A stretch of DNA of 64,000 bases, taken from a bacterium. Its GTDB lineage: Bacteria > CSSED10-310 > JAFGSJ01. The stretch lies in assembly GCA_016934675.1 (NCBI GenBank), contig JAFGSJ010000141.1, forward strand, positions 1-64,000. Direction: 5' to 3'. Shown here one piece after another: positions 26,104 to 34,379 of the stretch. Within the stretch, counting starts at the first letter, position 1; each line of letters starts with the position of its first letter. Made by a program: the position numbers and the translations under genes. The notes beneath the pieces were generated by a model that saw only the letters and a program-made list of their open reading frames with translations, was not told where the DNA came from and did no database searches.

Positions 26104-27339
26104 TCATTCAGCTCGTTGGAATAAAACTTCGAGAATCTCTCCTGGTTTGAAGAGTCGGTTATCACCAAAATCACTGACCCGACGACCTTGAAAAAGATAC
26201 AACGATCGCTCAGTGATGTACTCGAAATTCTGCTCGATTGATATGTTTCTGGTCCTTGTATACAACTGATGCAGAGTCTCGAGCTGCCGTTCAAGTTGAC
26301 GGCCGGGGTCCGGCTTCGTATATTCTTTCGGGATCGTGACACGTCCCCGTTTCTCGGCACGGAGTCCTTGGGCCATAATATCAAGTTTCTGTAAGGCCCG
26401 GGCTGTTTTGTCCGGTTTTTTGAAAACGTCATCATAGAGGGGCAAAGGGACTGCCTGACAATTAGCCTGATGTAATTTCTCACTCTTGATGATCCAACCC
26501 AGGTTGATTATGTTTATCCGCGAGGAAACATTCCGAACAATGTTTTCGACGAAGGGCTGAACAGCCTTGTCATACGATTCGCGGACCTCATTGAACATGT
26601 TGAGTACAAAATACGTTTTGAAATACTCCAGAGTATGGGCAATCAATTGTACGACACGGTGCTCACCAAGCTGTTCATGTAACCAGACCAGGAGAGAATC
26701 CAGGTTTTCGAATTCTTCATCATAGACATCCTCGACCCGATCGATCAACTCATTCAAACGATAACAAAACATGGCATCGATACCCAGTTCACTATAAATC
26801 GGCGAACCCTTGATGAAAATCTGCCTCAATTTCTTGAACAGCACGGCTTTTACCATGTCAGAAGCGGCCATGGTCGCGGCGGGTAAATGAGGCGTAAAAA
26901 CAAGAATACCTGTATTCGAATAGGGCAAAAAATCAATCACATTGGCATCAAGACCAGCTTTCAAATCCAGGACGACATACTTGGCCTTGAGGCCATTTAT
27001 GGCATCGATTAAAAGATTCCGACGCTCCTGATTGAAATTGGTAATATCATCAATCATCCGCTTGGGACCTGCGATAAAACCGAAATGAGCGAAACGATTC
27101 TTCGGATCGATGGTCCGATCAAGTGTCGTGATACACTCGTCGAGACGATAACCCTTCCTGAAGAAATGATATAAGTCCCTGGTCACCTGAACGTTTAATG
27201 TGTTCCGGATACTCGATGTGCCAGTATCCAAATCAATGAGAATTGTCTTGCCCTGACGCGATAAATTCAAGGCGTAATTGATGGCAAAAGATGTTTTGCC
27301 AACGCCACCCTTTCCGGATGATACCGTTATTATCCGCAC
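26104..27339 (-). CDS. MinD/ParA-like P-loop ATPase
   Basis: This 411-residue protein begins with the deviant Walker A motif GKGGVGKTS (residues 9-17), typical of MinD, FlhG and ParA proteins, followed by switch regions ILIDLDTGTSSIRNTL and YVVLDLKAGLDANVIDF. It is about 140 residues longer than MinD, with extra helices around 175-260 and a long basic C-terminal region. These proteins position complexes or regulate their assembly through ATP-dependent dimerisation. No flagellar, min or parB gene is nearby. The start is a GTG at 27339 behind GAGGGGG. It lies 169 bases after the radical SAM gene on the same strand, so co-transcription is possible. Its partner is unknown. Confidence 0.8.
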   Translation of the reverse strand: MRIITVSSGKGGVGKTSFAINYALNLSRQGKTILIDLDTGTSSIRNTLNVQVTRDLYHFFRKGYRLDECITTLDRTIDPKNRFAHFGFIAGPKRMIDDITNFNQERRNLLIDAINGLKAKYVVLDLKAGLDANVIDFLPYSNTGILVFTPHLPAATMAASDMVKAVLFKKLRQIFIKGSPIYSELGIDAMFCYRLNELIDRVEDVYDEEFENLDSLLVWLHEQLGEHRVVQLIAHTLEYFKTYFVLNMFNEVRESYDKAVQPFVENIVRNVSSRINIINLGWIIKSEKLHQANCQAVPLPLYDDVFKKPDKTARALQKLDIMAQGLRAEKRGRVTIPKEYTKPDPGRQLERQLETLHQLYTRTRNISIEQNFEYITERSLYLFQGRRVSDFGDNRLFKPGEILEVLFQRAE

Positions 27340-27508
27340 TGTTCTTACCCCCTCACTGAAATGTCTTCATTAGCCCCAATTACAATCACATAAACAGCCT
27401 GCTTTAGGCCACCATGCCCATGTGTAACACATCACATTCTCTGCAAAACATCCTAGCAAACCTGGACTGAAACAGCAACCCCAAAAACGTCATGGTCTGA
27501 TCAGTCCA

Positions 27509-28558
27509 TCACCACCAAGACCGATAGAACGGGCATGTGCATTTCTGACAGTAATCCGCATATACCCGGTCCTTGATTTGTAAACGCTCGAAGAGTTCCG
27601 GTGAGAAAAGCTGCGGTAGAAGGCGACCGTGCTCGAGACGCATCACCACGGGTCGGAAAAAACACGGTAATACCTCAGCCCGCTCATTGATGAAAACCGA
27701 AAATAAGGGCGTGTTACACTTGACTCGCTTTTTGTGTCCTTGTGATCCGAACACCACTTCTTGCACTATCTCTCGAAGCTTGCTGGGTGATTCCTGAATA
27801 AAGCCACGCCTGAAAAATGGACCTAATTCGCTGATCATTCGCTCTATGATGTGTTGATACTCGAGCGAAGACTGCTTTTGATCTATCAGACACGGCGCTG
27901 CTTCGACTCGAGACCTGTCTCGACCATAAGCCTGACTCTGCGTATCGACCGCCACAAATGAAATATAATCAAAACCAAGTTCCTCGGCATGATGCACCAG
28001 TTTAGCGCATTCAAGCCAATTGAATCTATGCAACGTGCAACGTGCTACGGTAATATGTTCCGGGAGGTGTTTTTTGAGCAAGTGGACGCCCTGGACCATG
28101 GGGGTATATGAGTCAGGACCTCTGAAGCGTTCATGAGTTTCACGATCGGGTCCGTCTAATGAAATAAAGAAGGAGTCACATAAAGAGAAGAGGTCCGGAT
28201 CGAAAATTGTTGGGATAAGGGTCCCGTTGGTCATCAGCAGGAGTTGACGTTTCGGATGTTTCAATGTTCTGATGATATGCTTGAAATCAGGATGAAGCAA
28301 TGGTTCTCCGCCTGTGAGTCCGATGACACGACAATCGAGTCTGGTCAGGTCTTCATCCAGGGCGTCGAGATTTGTGGTCGGAAAGTCAACCGGTTCGTTT
28401 TGCCAGTAGTGGCACATGATACAGCGGCAATTACAGTGGCTTGTCAACGAGATTGTGACCAGGGGGAGACTCGCTATCCGGCCTTGGTAACGATTACGGA
28501 TAAGGGCGGAGCGGGGAATATTCAGCCTCGCTCGTTTTGTAGCATGGTTACGTTTCAT
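27509..28558 (-). CDS. Radical SAM/SPASM-like protein
   Basis: This 349-residue protein has the radical SAM cluster motif C42-x3-C46-x2-C49 in HCNCRCIMCHYW, the GGEP motif in LTGGEPLLHPDF and a TIM-barrel pattern through SFFISLDGPDRETHE. The C-terminus carries extra cysteines (CQKCTCPFYRSWW, and VLPCFF earlier), as in SPASM-type auxiliary cluster proteins. A longer start at 28723 would run into the upstream gene. The ATG at 28558 overlaps the methyltransferase stop by 11 bases and begins the basic N-terminus MKRNHATKRARLNIPRSALI. Such enzymes modify peptides, sugars or lipids; the substrate is unknown. The coupling to a methyltransferase suggests a shared pathway. Confidence 0.85.
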   Translation of the reverse strand: MKRNHATKRARLNIPRSALIRNRYQGRIASLPLVTISLTSHCNCRCIMCHYWQNEPVDFPTTNLDALDEDLTRLDCRVIGLTGGEPLLHPDFKHIIRTLKHPKRQLLLMTNGTLIPTIFDPDLFSLCDSFFISLDGPDRETHERFRGPDSYTPMVQGVHLLKKHLPEHITVARCTLHRFNWLECAKLVHHAEELGFDYISFVAVDTQSQAYGRDRSRVEAAPCLIDQKQSSLEYQHIIERMISELGPFFRRGFIQESPSKLREIVQEVVFGSQGHKKRVKCNTPLFSVFINERAEVLPCFFRPVVMRLEHGRLLPQLFSPELFERLQIKDRVYADYCQKCTCPFYRSWW

Positions 28559-29378
28559 GAGGCAACTCGTTATCGTTTCGTTGTAAGACCAGGGCGGTGT
28601 GATCGCCCCATTCCCGGCACAGTTTGCACGTGGCAATAAGGCGGTCCCAACGAGCGAGCCAGTCGATATGTTTTTCGAGGGCAGGGCATGGGAAGAGAAA
28701 AGGCGGAGGCAGTATGATCCCAAGGGGTACTATTTCGATGATCGAGAAAAATGGACGAAAGTACGAGTACATATTTGCGGACGAGTAGTAACGGATAGGG
28801 ATTGCACAATTGCCGAGTCGGGCAGTTTGGCTCGAAGAGGAAAATCGTCTGATCATGGGGCCGGGTTTGGCTTTAAGTAAATAATATAACGATTCGAGCG
28901 GACTGAATCGGCCCATATAAATCAGAACCAGGAAGGCATCTTTGGGCAACAGTGAGGCACAGGTCCGGGCAAAAGTCACCAGATTTTCAAGGCAATTAAG
29001 TGCGCCGAAGTTGGAATATATTCCCGAGATAGGGCCCACTTCTCTCAGAAGTCGCCCCAGATCAGGCGAATCGAGAGCTTTCTGGATTGTCATAATTGAA
29101 TCATGCAGTTGGTTTTGTTCGATTTTTTTTACGACTTCAGCCAGCATGGCTGTTGCCTGATCTGTTGCGACAATCCTGTATCCCGAGCGGGCCAAGGCAA
29201 GTGCGTCCAGACCAGACCCGCAACCGGCATCCCAGAGAAGACCGGGTGATTGAAAATATTTCTTAAAAAGCAGATGGCAGCGCTCTCGAAGTTTCAATCC
29301 CACGGGATTTGCTCCGAAATCCTGATCGTATGAAGCTGCGATCCGATCAAATGCTTTTTGGGTGATCTTGGATGTCAT
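28548..29378 (-). CDS. SAM-dependent methyltransferase
   Basis: This 276-residue class I methyltransferase shows the opening AFDRIAASYDQDF, the SAM-binding motif I LLWDAGCGSGLDALALA, and motif II RIVATDQATAML. A later hydrophobic strand gives SNFGALNCLEN. The overall shape fits the UbiE/Methyltransf_11 group. The C-terminal half, rich in Pro and Leu (GIILPPPFLFPCPALEKH), is not diagnostic. It is the middle gene of an operon: it starts 12 bases after the deacetylase-like gene and overlaps the radical SAM gene by 11 bases. The acceptor molecule cannot be inferred. Confidence 0.83.
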   Translation of the reverse strand: MTSKITQKAFDRIAASYDQDFGANPVGLKLRERCHLLFKKYFQSPGLLWDAGCGSGLDALALARSGYRIVATDQATAMLAEVVKKIEQNQLHDSIMTIQKALDSPDLGRLLREVGPISGIYSNFGALNCLENLVTFARTCASLLPKDAFLVLIYMGRFSPLESLYYLLKAKPGPMIRRFSSSSQTARLGNCAIPIRYYSSANMYSYFRPFFSIIEIVPLGIILPPPFLFPCPALEKHIDWLARWDRLIATCKLCREWGDHTALVLQRNDNELPHET

Positions 29379-29390
29379 AGGGCCAAGTAT

Positions 29391-30404
29391 CTAGCGCTTT
29401 CGTGCGAGTTGGTCCGTAGAATAAGGTGGAGACAGTAGAGATGTCACGGGAACAATGGTAATACCTTTTTGTTTAAAGATCGGACCATATTCTTTCAAGA
29501 GAGCGAGTGTTTTTGGTTTTGTATGACCGATGGCAATCGCCGATTTGTCCCTGATAATGAGCTGGATAAAACGTTCGAATTCATCGCGTATCTTGTCATC
29601 GTCATCCATATTGTCAAAAAAGACTTGACGCTCTGCACTGGGGATACCCATGGATTGTGCGATTTGAAAAGCCAGTGTTTCCGTGGTCGTGCGACTATCG
29701 ATAAAGAACATGCCCCTTTTTTTGAGACAGCTCAGTACATCTTTCATGCCAGTCCGATCAGCCGTAAACCGCGAACCGGTGTGATTATTTGCTCCCTGAG
29801 CATGATGAATTTCTGCTATGATAGTATCGATAGTAGTCTCGATGGTGCTCAGACTCATCCCGACCAGTAACCAGGGGAGGCTCTGCTTCATTTTGGTCTC
29901 ATCGATCGTTTCCATGGGAATATGGGCCATGACAATTTTCCCGTTTTGGTGAGCTCGTTCGGCAATTTTAGTCGAATAGGGCATATTGGGAAGGATCGAG
30001 CAGGCGATGGGCAGATCGAGCGAGATACATTCCTGCGCTATAGCCCAGTCTAAGCCGAGATCATCGATAATGATCGCACCGCACATATTCGGTTTCTGGG
30101 AAGGACTGTTCCGGGGGGAGTCGGTTTGCCCCTGTTCGATTTGGGAGGCCCGGACCTGGTGCTTATTCGTATCAGGGGTTGCTTCAGTGCCTCTTTGAGG
30201 GATATACGGATCATACTGTCGCTTTTTAATGAGTGAGGGGAAGCCTTGATTGATTTGATATTCATCGATGAAGATGATCAGCAAAACCAGTGAAATAACA
30301 ATTGATATCACTATACCCCAAACTTTAATCATTGGATTCAAACCGGTCGACCTCCTCCCTTTGGCCCTTTGCCTTTTTTCAGTCCGCGATTTTCGCGAGG
30401 CCAT
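29391..30404 (-). CDS. Divergent polysaccharide deacetylase (YibQ family)
   Basis: This 337-residue protein has a basic N-terminal tail, one transmembrane helix (IVISIVISLVLLIIFI, about 31-46) and a periplasmic domain of the divergent polysaccharide deacetylase family (PF04748, YibQ). Family blocks include GAIIIDDLGLD, ACSILPNMPYSTKIAERAH, IVMAHIPME, NNHTGSRFTADRTGM, MFFIDSRTT and AIAIGHTKPKTLALL. The family resembles NodB deacetylases; its reaction is poorly known. A TTG at 30410 is in frame. The ATG at 30404 follows AAAGGGGA and was chosen. It is the first gene of the deacetylase-methyltransferase-radical SAM operon. Confidence 0.85.
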   Translation of the reverse strand: MASRKSRTEKRQRAKGRRSTGLNPMIKVWGIVISIVISLVLLIIFIDEYQINQGFPSLIKKRQYDPYIPQRGTEATPDTNKHQVRASQIEQGQTDSPRNSPSQKPNMCGAIIIDDLGLDWAIAQECISLDLPIACSILPNMPYSTKIAERAHQNGKIVMAHIPMETIDETKMKQSLPWLLVGMSLSTIETTIDTIIAEIHHAQGANNHTGSRFTADRTGMKDVLSCLKKRGMFFIDSRTTTETLAFQIAQSMGIPSAERQVFFDNMDDDDKIRDEFERFIQLIIRDKSAIAIGHTKPKTLALLKEYGPIFKQKGITIVPVTSLLSPPYSTDQLARKR

Positions 30405-30585
30405 AATCAAAATCCCCTTTCAGAAGCACGCAGTTTCATATGTTCATTCCACATGATTGTTTTATGAGTAATGAGAACTGTTCCTGATACAGAAAAACTG
30501 ACTTGTCAGATAGTATGTCTAATCAATTATACGTACTCTGTCAAACTGCGGTGTGGAGATAGTGATGATCACTTGAACAGTACTC

Positions 30586-31944
30586 TCAGAAAGGCCAATG
30601 ACCTTCATAGCGCATCATCTGTTCGAGATGGAAGTCCTTTATTGATTGCAGTACGTGCCCGGCCGTTTTTCTTTGCCGAGGCAGTTCTTGACTGTTGGCC
30701 AATCGATACATGATCCTGCTCATATACATTGCCATCCGCTGCAGGATGGGCATACTGACCTTCTCGAATGTATCGGCGATGGTATGTCCCCAACCCCGGC
30801 CCGTGCTCATGGGTGTATAACAGAAAGCGCCGGGAACACCGTGCAGGACGAACGGGAAATGGTCGGAAAAGGGGACAAGGTGGTTTTCGATTTGTATCGG
30901 CGCACCGATGTGTTGAATACAATTTTTCAAAATTGGCTCCCATTCAGGTGCGTTTTGCAGGCACAATACCGGGTCTGAGGCTGCGCCGACGCAATCGAGG
31001 TTCAACACAAACAGGATAGTGTCCAATTCATGTTTTTTGTGTTTCACATAGTAATGAGAGCCGATGAGTCCCATTTCTTCACCACTGAACAGGACGAATC
31101 TGATCGATCGCTCCAAGCGATCAGGGTTTTGGGCCAGGATGCGGGCGACTTCCATGACGACCACGGTTCCGGTGGCGTTGTCAAAAGCGGCGTGGGCAAT
31201 ATCATGACCGTCATAATGACCGCCTATGATCAGATAGGGCGAGTTGTCTGTTTGCTTCCCGGGAATATCCCCGACGATATTCCAATCCTGACCCGGTTCG
31301 AGCGTATTGGTCATTTGTAGCCTGATCCGGACCGGTCCCTGTTCGAGCCAGTATCGCAGTTCCTGGCCAATTTCGCGGGCAATACCGAGTGAGGGCAAAG
31401 CCTGGTTTATGTCCCGGTCATGGTGAAAAGCCAATGATCCGGTCGGGGCGAGCATGCCTTCATTGCCATGGGCAAAGAGAAAAGCGGCTGCTCCCGCTTC
31501 AAGGACATTGACATATTTTTGGAGTCGGTGCAGTTTTGGGCCATCGCTCGGATTACTATCATCGATCAGGACTGCTTTGCCACGGATTTTTTCACCCACT
31601 GCCCTGATCTGCTCGGGCATTCCCATGCCACAGTCTATCAGTTCGAATTCCGCAGAACAGGCCGGTGCATAGGGCAGAGCAATCGCGGGCAATGAAAGCT
31701 GGACCGGCTCGATCATCTCAAAAACAAGCTCGCCTCGTTGCCAGTTTGTTTTTGTGAACACTTGTTTGTGGACCTGACTCAAACCATATTCCTTGAGCGT
31801 TTGCTCGATAAAGTTCCCGGCAGCCAGGCCTTGTTCCGAGCCGCTGAATCTGCCCCGATATCGCAGACATAAGGTTTGAAAATTCCGTGTGATCTGGTCA
31901 TGCGACCAGGCTTCGCTGATTATTTTTTCTTCAAAATCTGGCAT
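30586..31944 (-). CDS. M28 family aminopeptidase with PA domain
   Basis: This 452-residue zinc peptidase belongs to the M28 family. IIGGHYDGHDIAHAAFDNATGT provides the first His and bridging Asp, with HAAFDNATG in place of the usual GADDNASG. RFVLFSGEEMGLIGSHYY gives the catalytic Glu pair, LNLDCVG the next Asp, and GRGWGHTIADT the final His. A protease-associated (PA) insert (about 90-210) precedes the catalytic core, recognisable from GKAVLIDDSNP and GAAAFLFAHG. No signal peptide is visible, so it probably works in the cytoplasm. AAGGAAGG lies before the ATG. No neighbour indicates the substrate. Confidence 0.85.
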   Translation of the reverse strand: MPDFEEKIISEAWSHDQITRNFQTLCLRYRGRFSGSEQGLAAGNFIEQTLKEYGLSQVHKQVFTKTNWQRGELVFEMIEPVQLSLPAIALPYAPACSAEFELIDCGMGMPEQIRAVGEKIRGKAVLIDDSNPSDGPKLHRLQKYVNVLEAGAAAFLFAHGNEGMLAPTGSLAFHHDRDINQALPSLGIAREIGQELRYWLEQGPVRIRLQMTNTLEPGQDWNIVGDIPGKQTDNSPYLIIGGHYDGHDIAHAAFDNATGTVVVMEVARILAQNPDRLERSIRFVLFSGEEMGLIGSHYYVKHKKHELDTILFVLNLDCVGAASDPVLCLQNAPEWEPILKNCIQHIGAPIQIENHLVPFSDHFPFVLHGVPGAFCYTPMSTGRGWGHTIADTFEKVSMPILQRMAMYMSRIMYRLANSQELPRQRKTAGHVLQSIKDFHLEQMMRYEGHWPF

Positions 31945-32052
31945 GGCAGACCTTCCTTCCCTTGAGTTCGGGATCAGTAAAAGTCAATTCATTATTGGAT
32001 GTCTGTGATAATTATCGTAAAACTACCCGGTGAGTATCACTACTATACTGTA

Positions 32053-32805
32053 TTATCGCCCCTTCTTCATATTCGTCAGAGAACTGTGATCCAGGACCAG
32101 ACGCAAGCCGATGTTGGCTACCATGCGTCCATCCAGGTAATAATCGGTATATTCCGCAGAACTCGTGTAATTGGTCAAGGTAATCCTATGGTCAAAAAAA
32201 TAAGCGGGTGTCGAAAGTACGATTTCAAACGCAAAAGGCGCTATCTTACGTGACAGTGCAGGAAAAGCCAGTGATATGCCCGGTTCAATTACATTTATGG
32301 TCGATATCTGCTCATCAAGATAGGAACCATGATGCTCGAAGTGTCTACTCAGGACTATTTCTCCTCGCCCCAGACCGAATTCAGCCCTGAAGCGGACATG
32401 TTTACAATCGAATGAACGTGAGATAGAGATGAGTCCGGCTGTTGCCCTCATTTGTAATTGTCCTCTCGGCACATTATCATTGAAGGGAAGAGCATCGCCC
32501 CATTCCTGAACAAGGAGACCCAATCCCAAACGATACTGCTTTTTGACCATGAAAGCAGTCAGTGTGCTGCATGATGTCAGGTGATCATACGAGAGATCAG
32601 ATGTATCATGATCAGTATATTCAGCCAGGGTCTCATCTTTGTTCGGAAAACCCTGACCGTAAAAGAGCGAGAATCCCCAATCCCAACCTGAAAATTGACC
32701 TATTTCTTCAGTGTTCACTTCCGAACTGTAACTTACAAGCATCACTGCAAAAAACAGCCAGAACACGGTCTTCCTGATGTTGTTGCGGCATATTAACCGA
32801 GCCAT
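32053..32805 (-). CDS. Exported hypothetical protein, probable outer-membrane barrel
   Basis: I do not recognise a named family. The 250-residue protein starts with a signal peptide (RKTVFWLFFAVMLVSYSSEV). It continues with alternating aromatic and polar strands such as WGFSLFYGQGFPN, YRLGLGLLVQEWG, MRATAGLISISRSF and ARFRAEFGLGRGEIVLSRH-like segments, ending YYLDGRMVANIGLRLVLD. This resembles small acyloxyacyl-hydrolase (PagL-like) outer-membrane barrels, which also contain GRGE-type and AEFG segments, but no catalytic triad can be assigned with confidence. An ATG at 32835 is in frame. The ATG at 32805 follows GAGGGGAG and starts just before the signal peptide, so it was chosen. Confidence 0.55.
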   Translation of the reverse strand: MARLICRNNIRKTVFWLFFAVMLVSYSSEVNTEEIGQFSGWDWGFSLFYGQGFPNKDETLAEYTDHDTSDLSYDHLTSCSTLTAFMVKKQYRLGLGLLVQEWGDALPFNDNVPRGQLQMRATAGLISISRSFDCKHVRFRAEFGLGRGEIVLSRHFEHHGSYLDEQISTINVIEPGISLAFPALSRKIAPFAFEIVLSTPAYFFDHRITLTNYTSSAEYTDYYLDGRMVANIGLRLVLDHSSLTNMKKGR

Positions 32806-32933
32806 ATCTTCTCCCCTCATCAATACACTCGACATTCATGAAATGCACGATAATCTGACAGGAATGTCATCTTTTTTTGTGATGGTACCCAGTATATCTC
32901 AAATCGGGTTCTCGTTCAATCTCGTTTTTTGTA

Positions 32934-32962
32934 TTGACAATTATGGTGATCTCGGGTAATCT
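32934..32962 (+). promoter_or_regulatory. Sigma70-type promoter of the propeller lipoprotein
   Basis: TTGACA (32934-32939), 17 bases and TAATCT (32957-32962) precede the lipoprotein gene. Initiation near 32970 would leave a leader that contains the GAGGAGG ribosome site at 32995-33001, which favours the TTG start at 33014. Confidence 0.5.
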
Positions 32963-33013
32963 TCTATAAGATAAGAAAAATATACTATGCCCCTCGAGGA
33001 GGAAAGCGTATCC

Positions 33014-34180
33014 TTGTTCAAGCAAGGTTACATAGTGTTCGTGTTTTTGCTGCTCGTCGTCATATCCGGTTCATGTAACTGGGATGATGAGTACAGTCCT
33101 GAGGAAGTCTATGCCTATCATTATGGCAGTGATTACTATGACGAAATGAGGGGATTGTTGTCGACTTCCGATGGTGGCTGTGTAATGGTTGGTCTCTCTT
33201 CGAGCAGTCTTGAATATAACTATGCCGATACCAAAGGGTATGCTCTCAAGGTCGATCAGGACGGTCAGGTCCAATGGGAAGTCAGTGACAGTGTCCAATT
33301 TGACAATATCAGTTTCGACGGGGTCGTTGCAGTCGATGACGGTTATCTGCTCTTGAGAAACTGTTATTACAACAGCGCATTGGTCAAGCTCGATCCGGAT
33401 GGCGCTCTGATATGGCAAGTCAACCTTCAATGTGAACAGGGCTATAATCAGCATTTCTCAAGCTTGATTCGCAGCGCCGATGGGCAGCTCTATATCGCCG
33501 GATGTGTTGATAAGATCGGAGTTGCTCATGATTATCATGCCTTGCTGATCAAAGTGGATTATCTGGGCAATGAAATTTGGCGGGTTACTGGCGATGATAT
33601 TGCCCAGAGTAATGCTCGGGCTGTATCAGCAATCGCTGATGGTGGTTGTTATCTCGCAGGCTATCGCGAAAGAGCCGATACATCAAGATCTGATCCGATC
33701 GTCTGGCGAATTGGTGCAGATGGTCAGCAACTCTGGACGAATTTGCACGATGGGGCGGAGACAGATGATGAACTGAGCGACATAATCACCCTGGAAAATG
33801 GCGGTTGTCTGGCCCTCGGCCATACTGCTCAGGTTGGTGAATCGAGCCACCCCCTGCTCATGCGCTATGATGAAGCTGGGAACACTCTCTGGTCAAGGAA
33901 GTTCGGTTCCGCGAGGGCACGCCTCAATGATCTCACAGAGCTTGAAAATGGTTCAATCCTCGCCGTGGGTTCGTATCAGTCTGACTATTATCTTGCCAGT
34001 ATTGATTCAGAAGGCAATAAGAACTGGGACAAGGCTTTTGGCTGGTTTGAAAGTGAAGGAATCCTGAAGATTACTCCCTCCGAAACGGACCTCTTTCTCA
34101 TCGGCGGGACCATTGGGTATAATGCGATCGATTTCGTTGTGTTTAGAGCGAATTGTCAGGGTGAAATCGAGCCCTTTTAA
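33014..34180 (+). CDS. Lipoprotein with beta-propeller repeats
   Basis: This 388-residue protein opens MFKQGYIVFVFLLLVVISGSC, a clear lipoprotein signal with lipidation Cys about residue 21. The body has seven or so repeats of the form DGGCVMVGLS, GYALKVDQDGQVQWE and ALVKLDPDGALIWQ, as in the delta-60/PQQ-like propeller proteins common in diderms. A role in binding or envelope scaffolding is inferred only from the fold. An ATG at 32987 is in frame but has no ribosome site and would put acidic residues before the signal. The TTG at 33014 follows GAGGAGGAAAGC, so it was preferred. Confidence 0.7.
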   Translation: MFKQGYIVFVFLLLVVISGSCNWDDEYSPEEVYAYHYGSDYYDEMRGLLSTSDGGCVMVGLSSSSLEYNYADTKGYALKVDQDGQVQWEVSDSVQFDNISFDGVVAVDDGYLLLRNCYYNSALVKLDPDGALIWQVNLQCEQGYNQHFSSLIRSADGQLYIAGCVDKIGVAHDYHALLIKVDYLGNEIWRVTGDDIAQSNARAVSAIADGGCYLAGYRERADTSRSDPIVWRIGADGQQLWTNLHDGAETDDELSDIITLENGGCLALGHTAQVGESSHPLLMRYDEAGNTLWSRKFGSARARLNDLTELENGSILAVGSYQSDYYLASIDSEGNKNWDKAFGWFESEGILKITPSETDLFLIGGTIGYNAIDFVVFRANCQGEIEPF

Positions 34181-34379
34181 TGTTTATTCCATTGAAACGG
34201 GGGGACTGAAATAACCAGAGAACGGGAAGAAAATGAGGAAAGGAGGGCAAGGTTAGAACACGGGATCCTTTCAAATGTTCGGGTTATGAACACCTCGAGT
34301 GGGAGAGGCCATGAGATTTCGATCCATGGACAAGCATTATCAAAAGCAGAGAGCAATGCCAAATGAAGGAGGCCAATAG

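Noticed and set aside
30534-30560. TTGACA-like minus-strand -35 upstream of the deacetylase gene
   Set aside because: The best 17-base-spaced -10 is TAGACA, and a better TATAAT is only 7 bases away, so no consistent promoter could be drawn.
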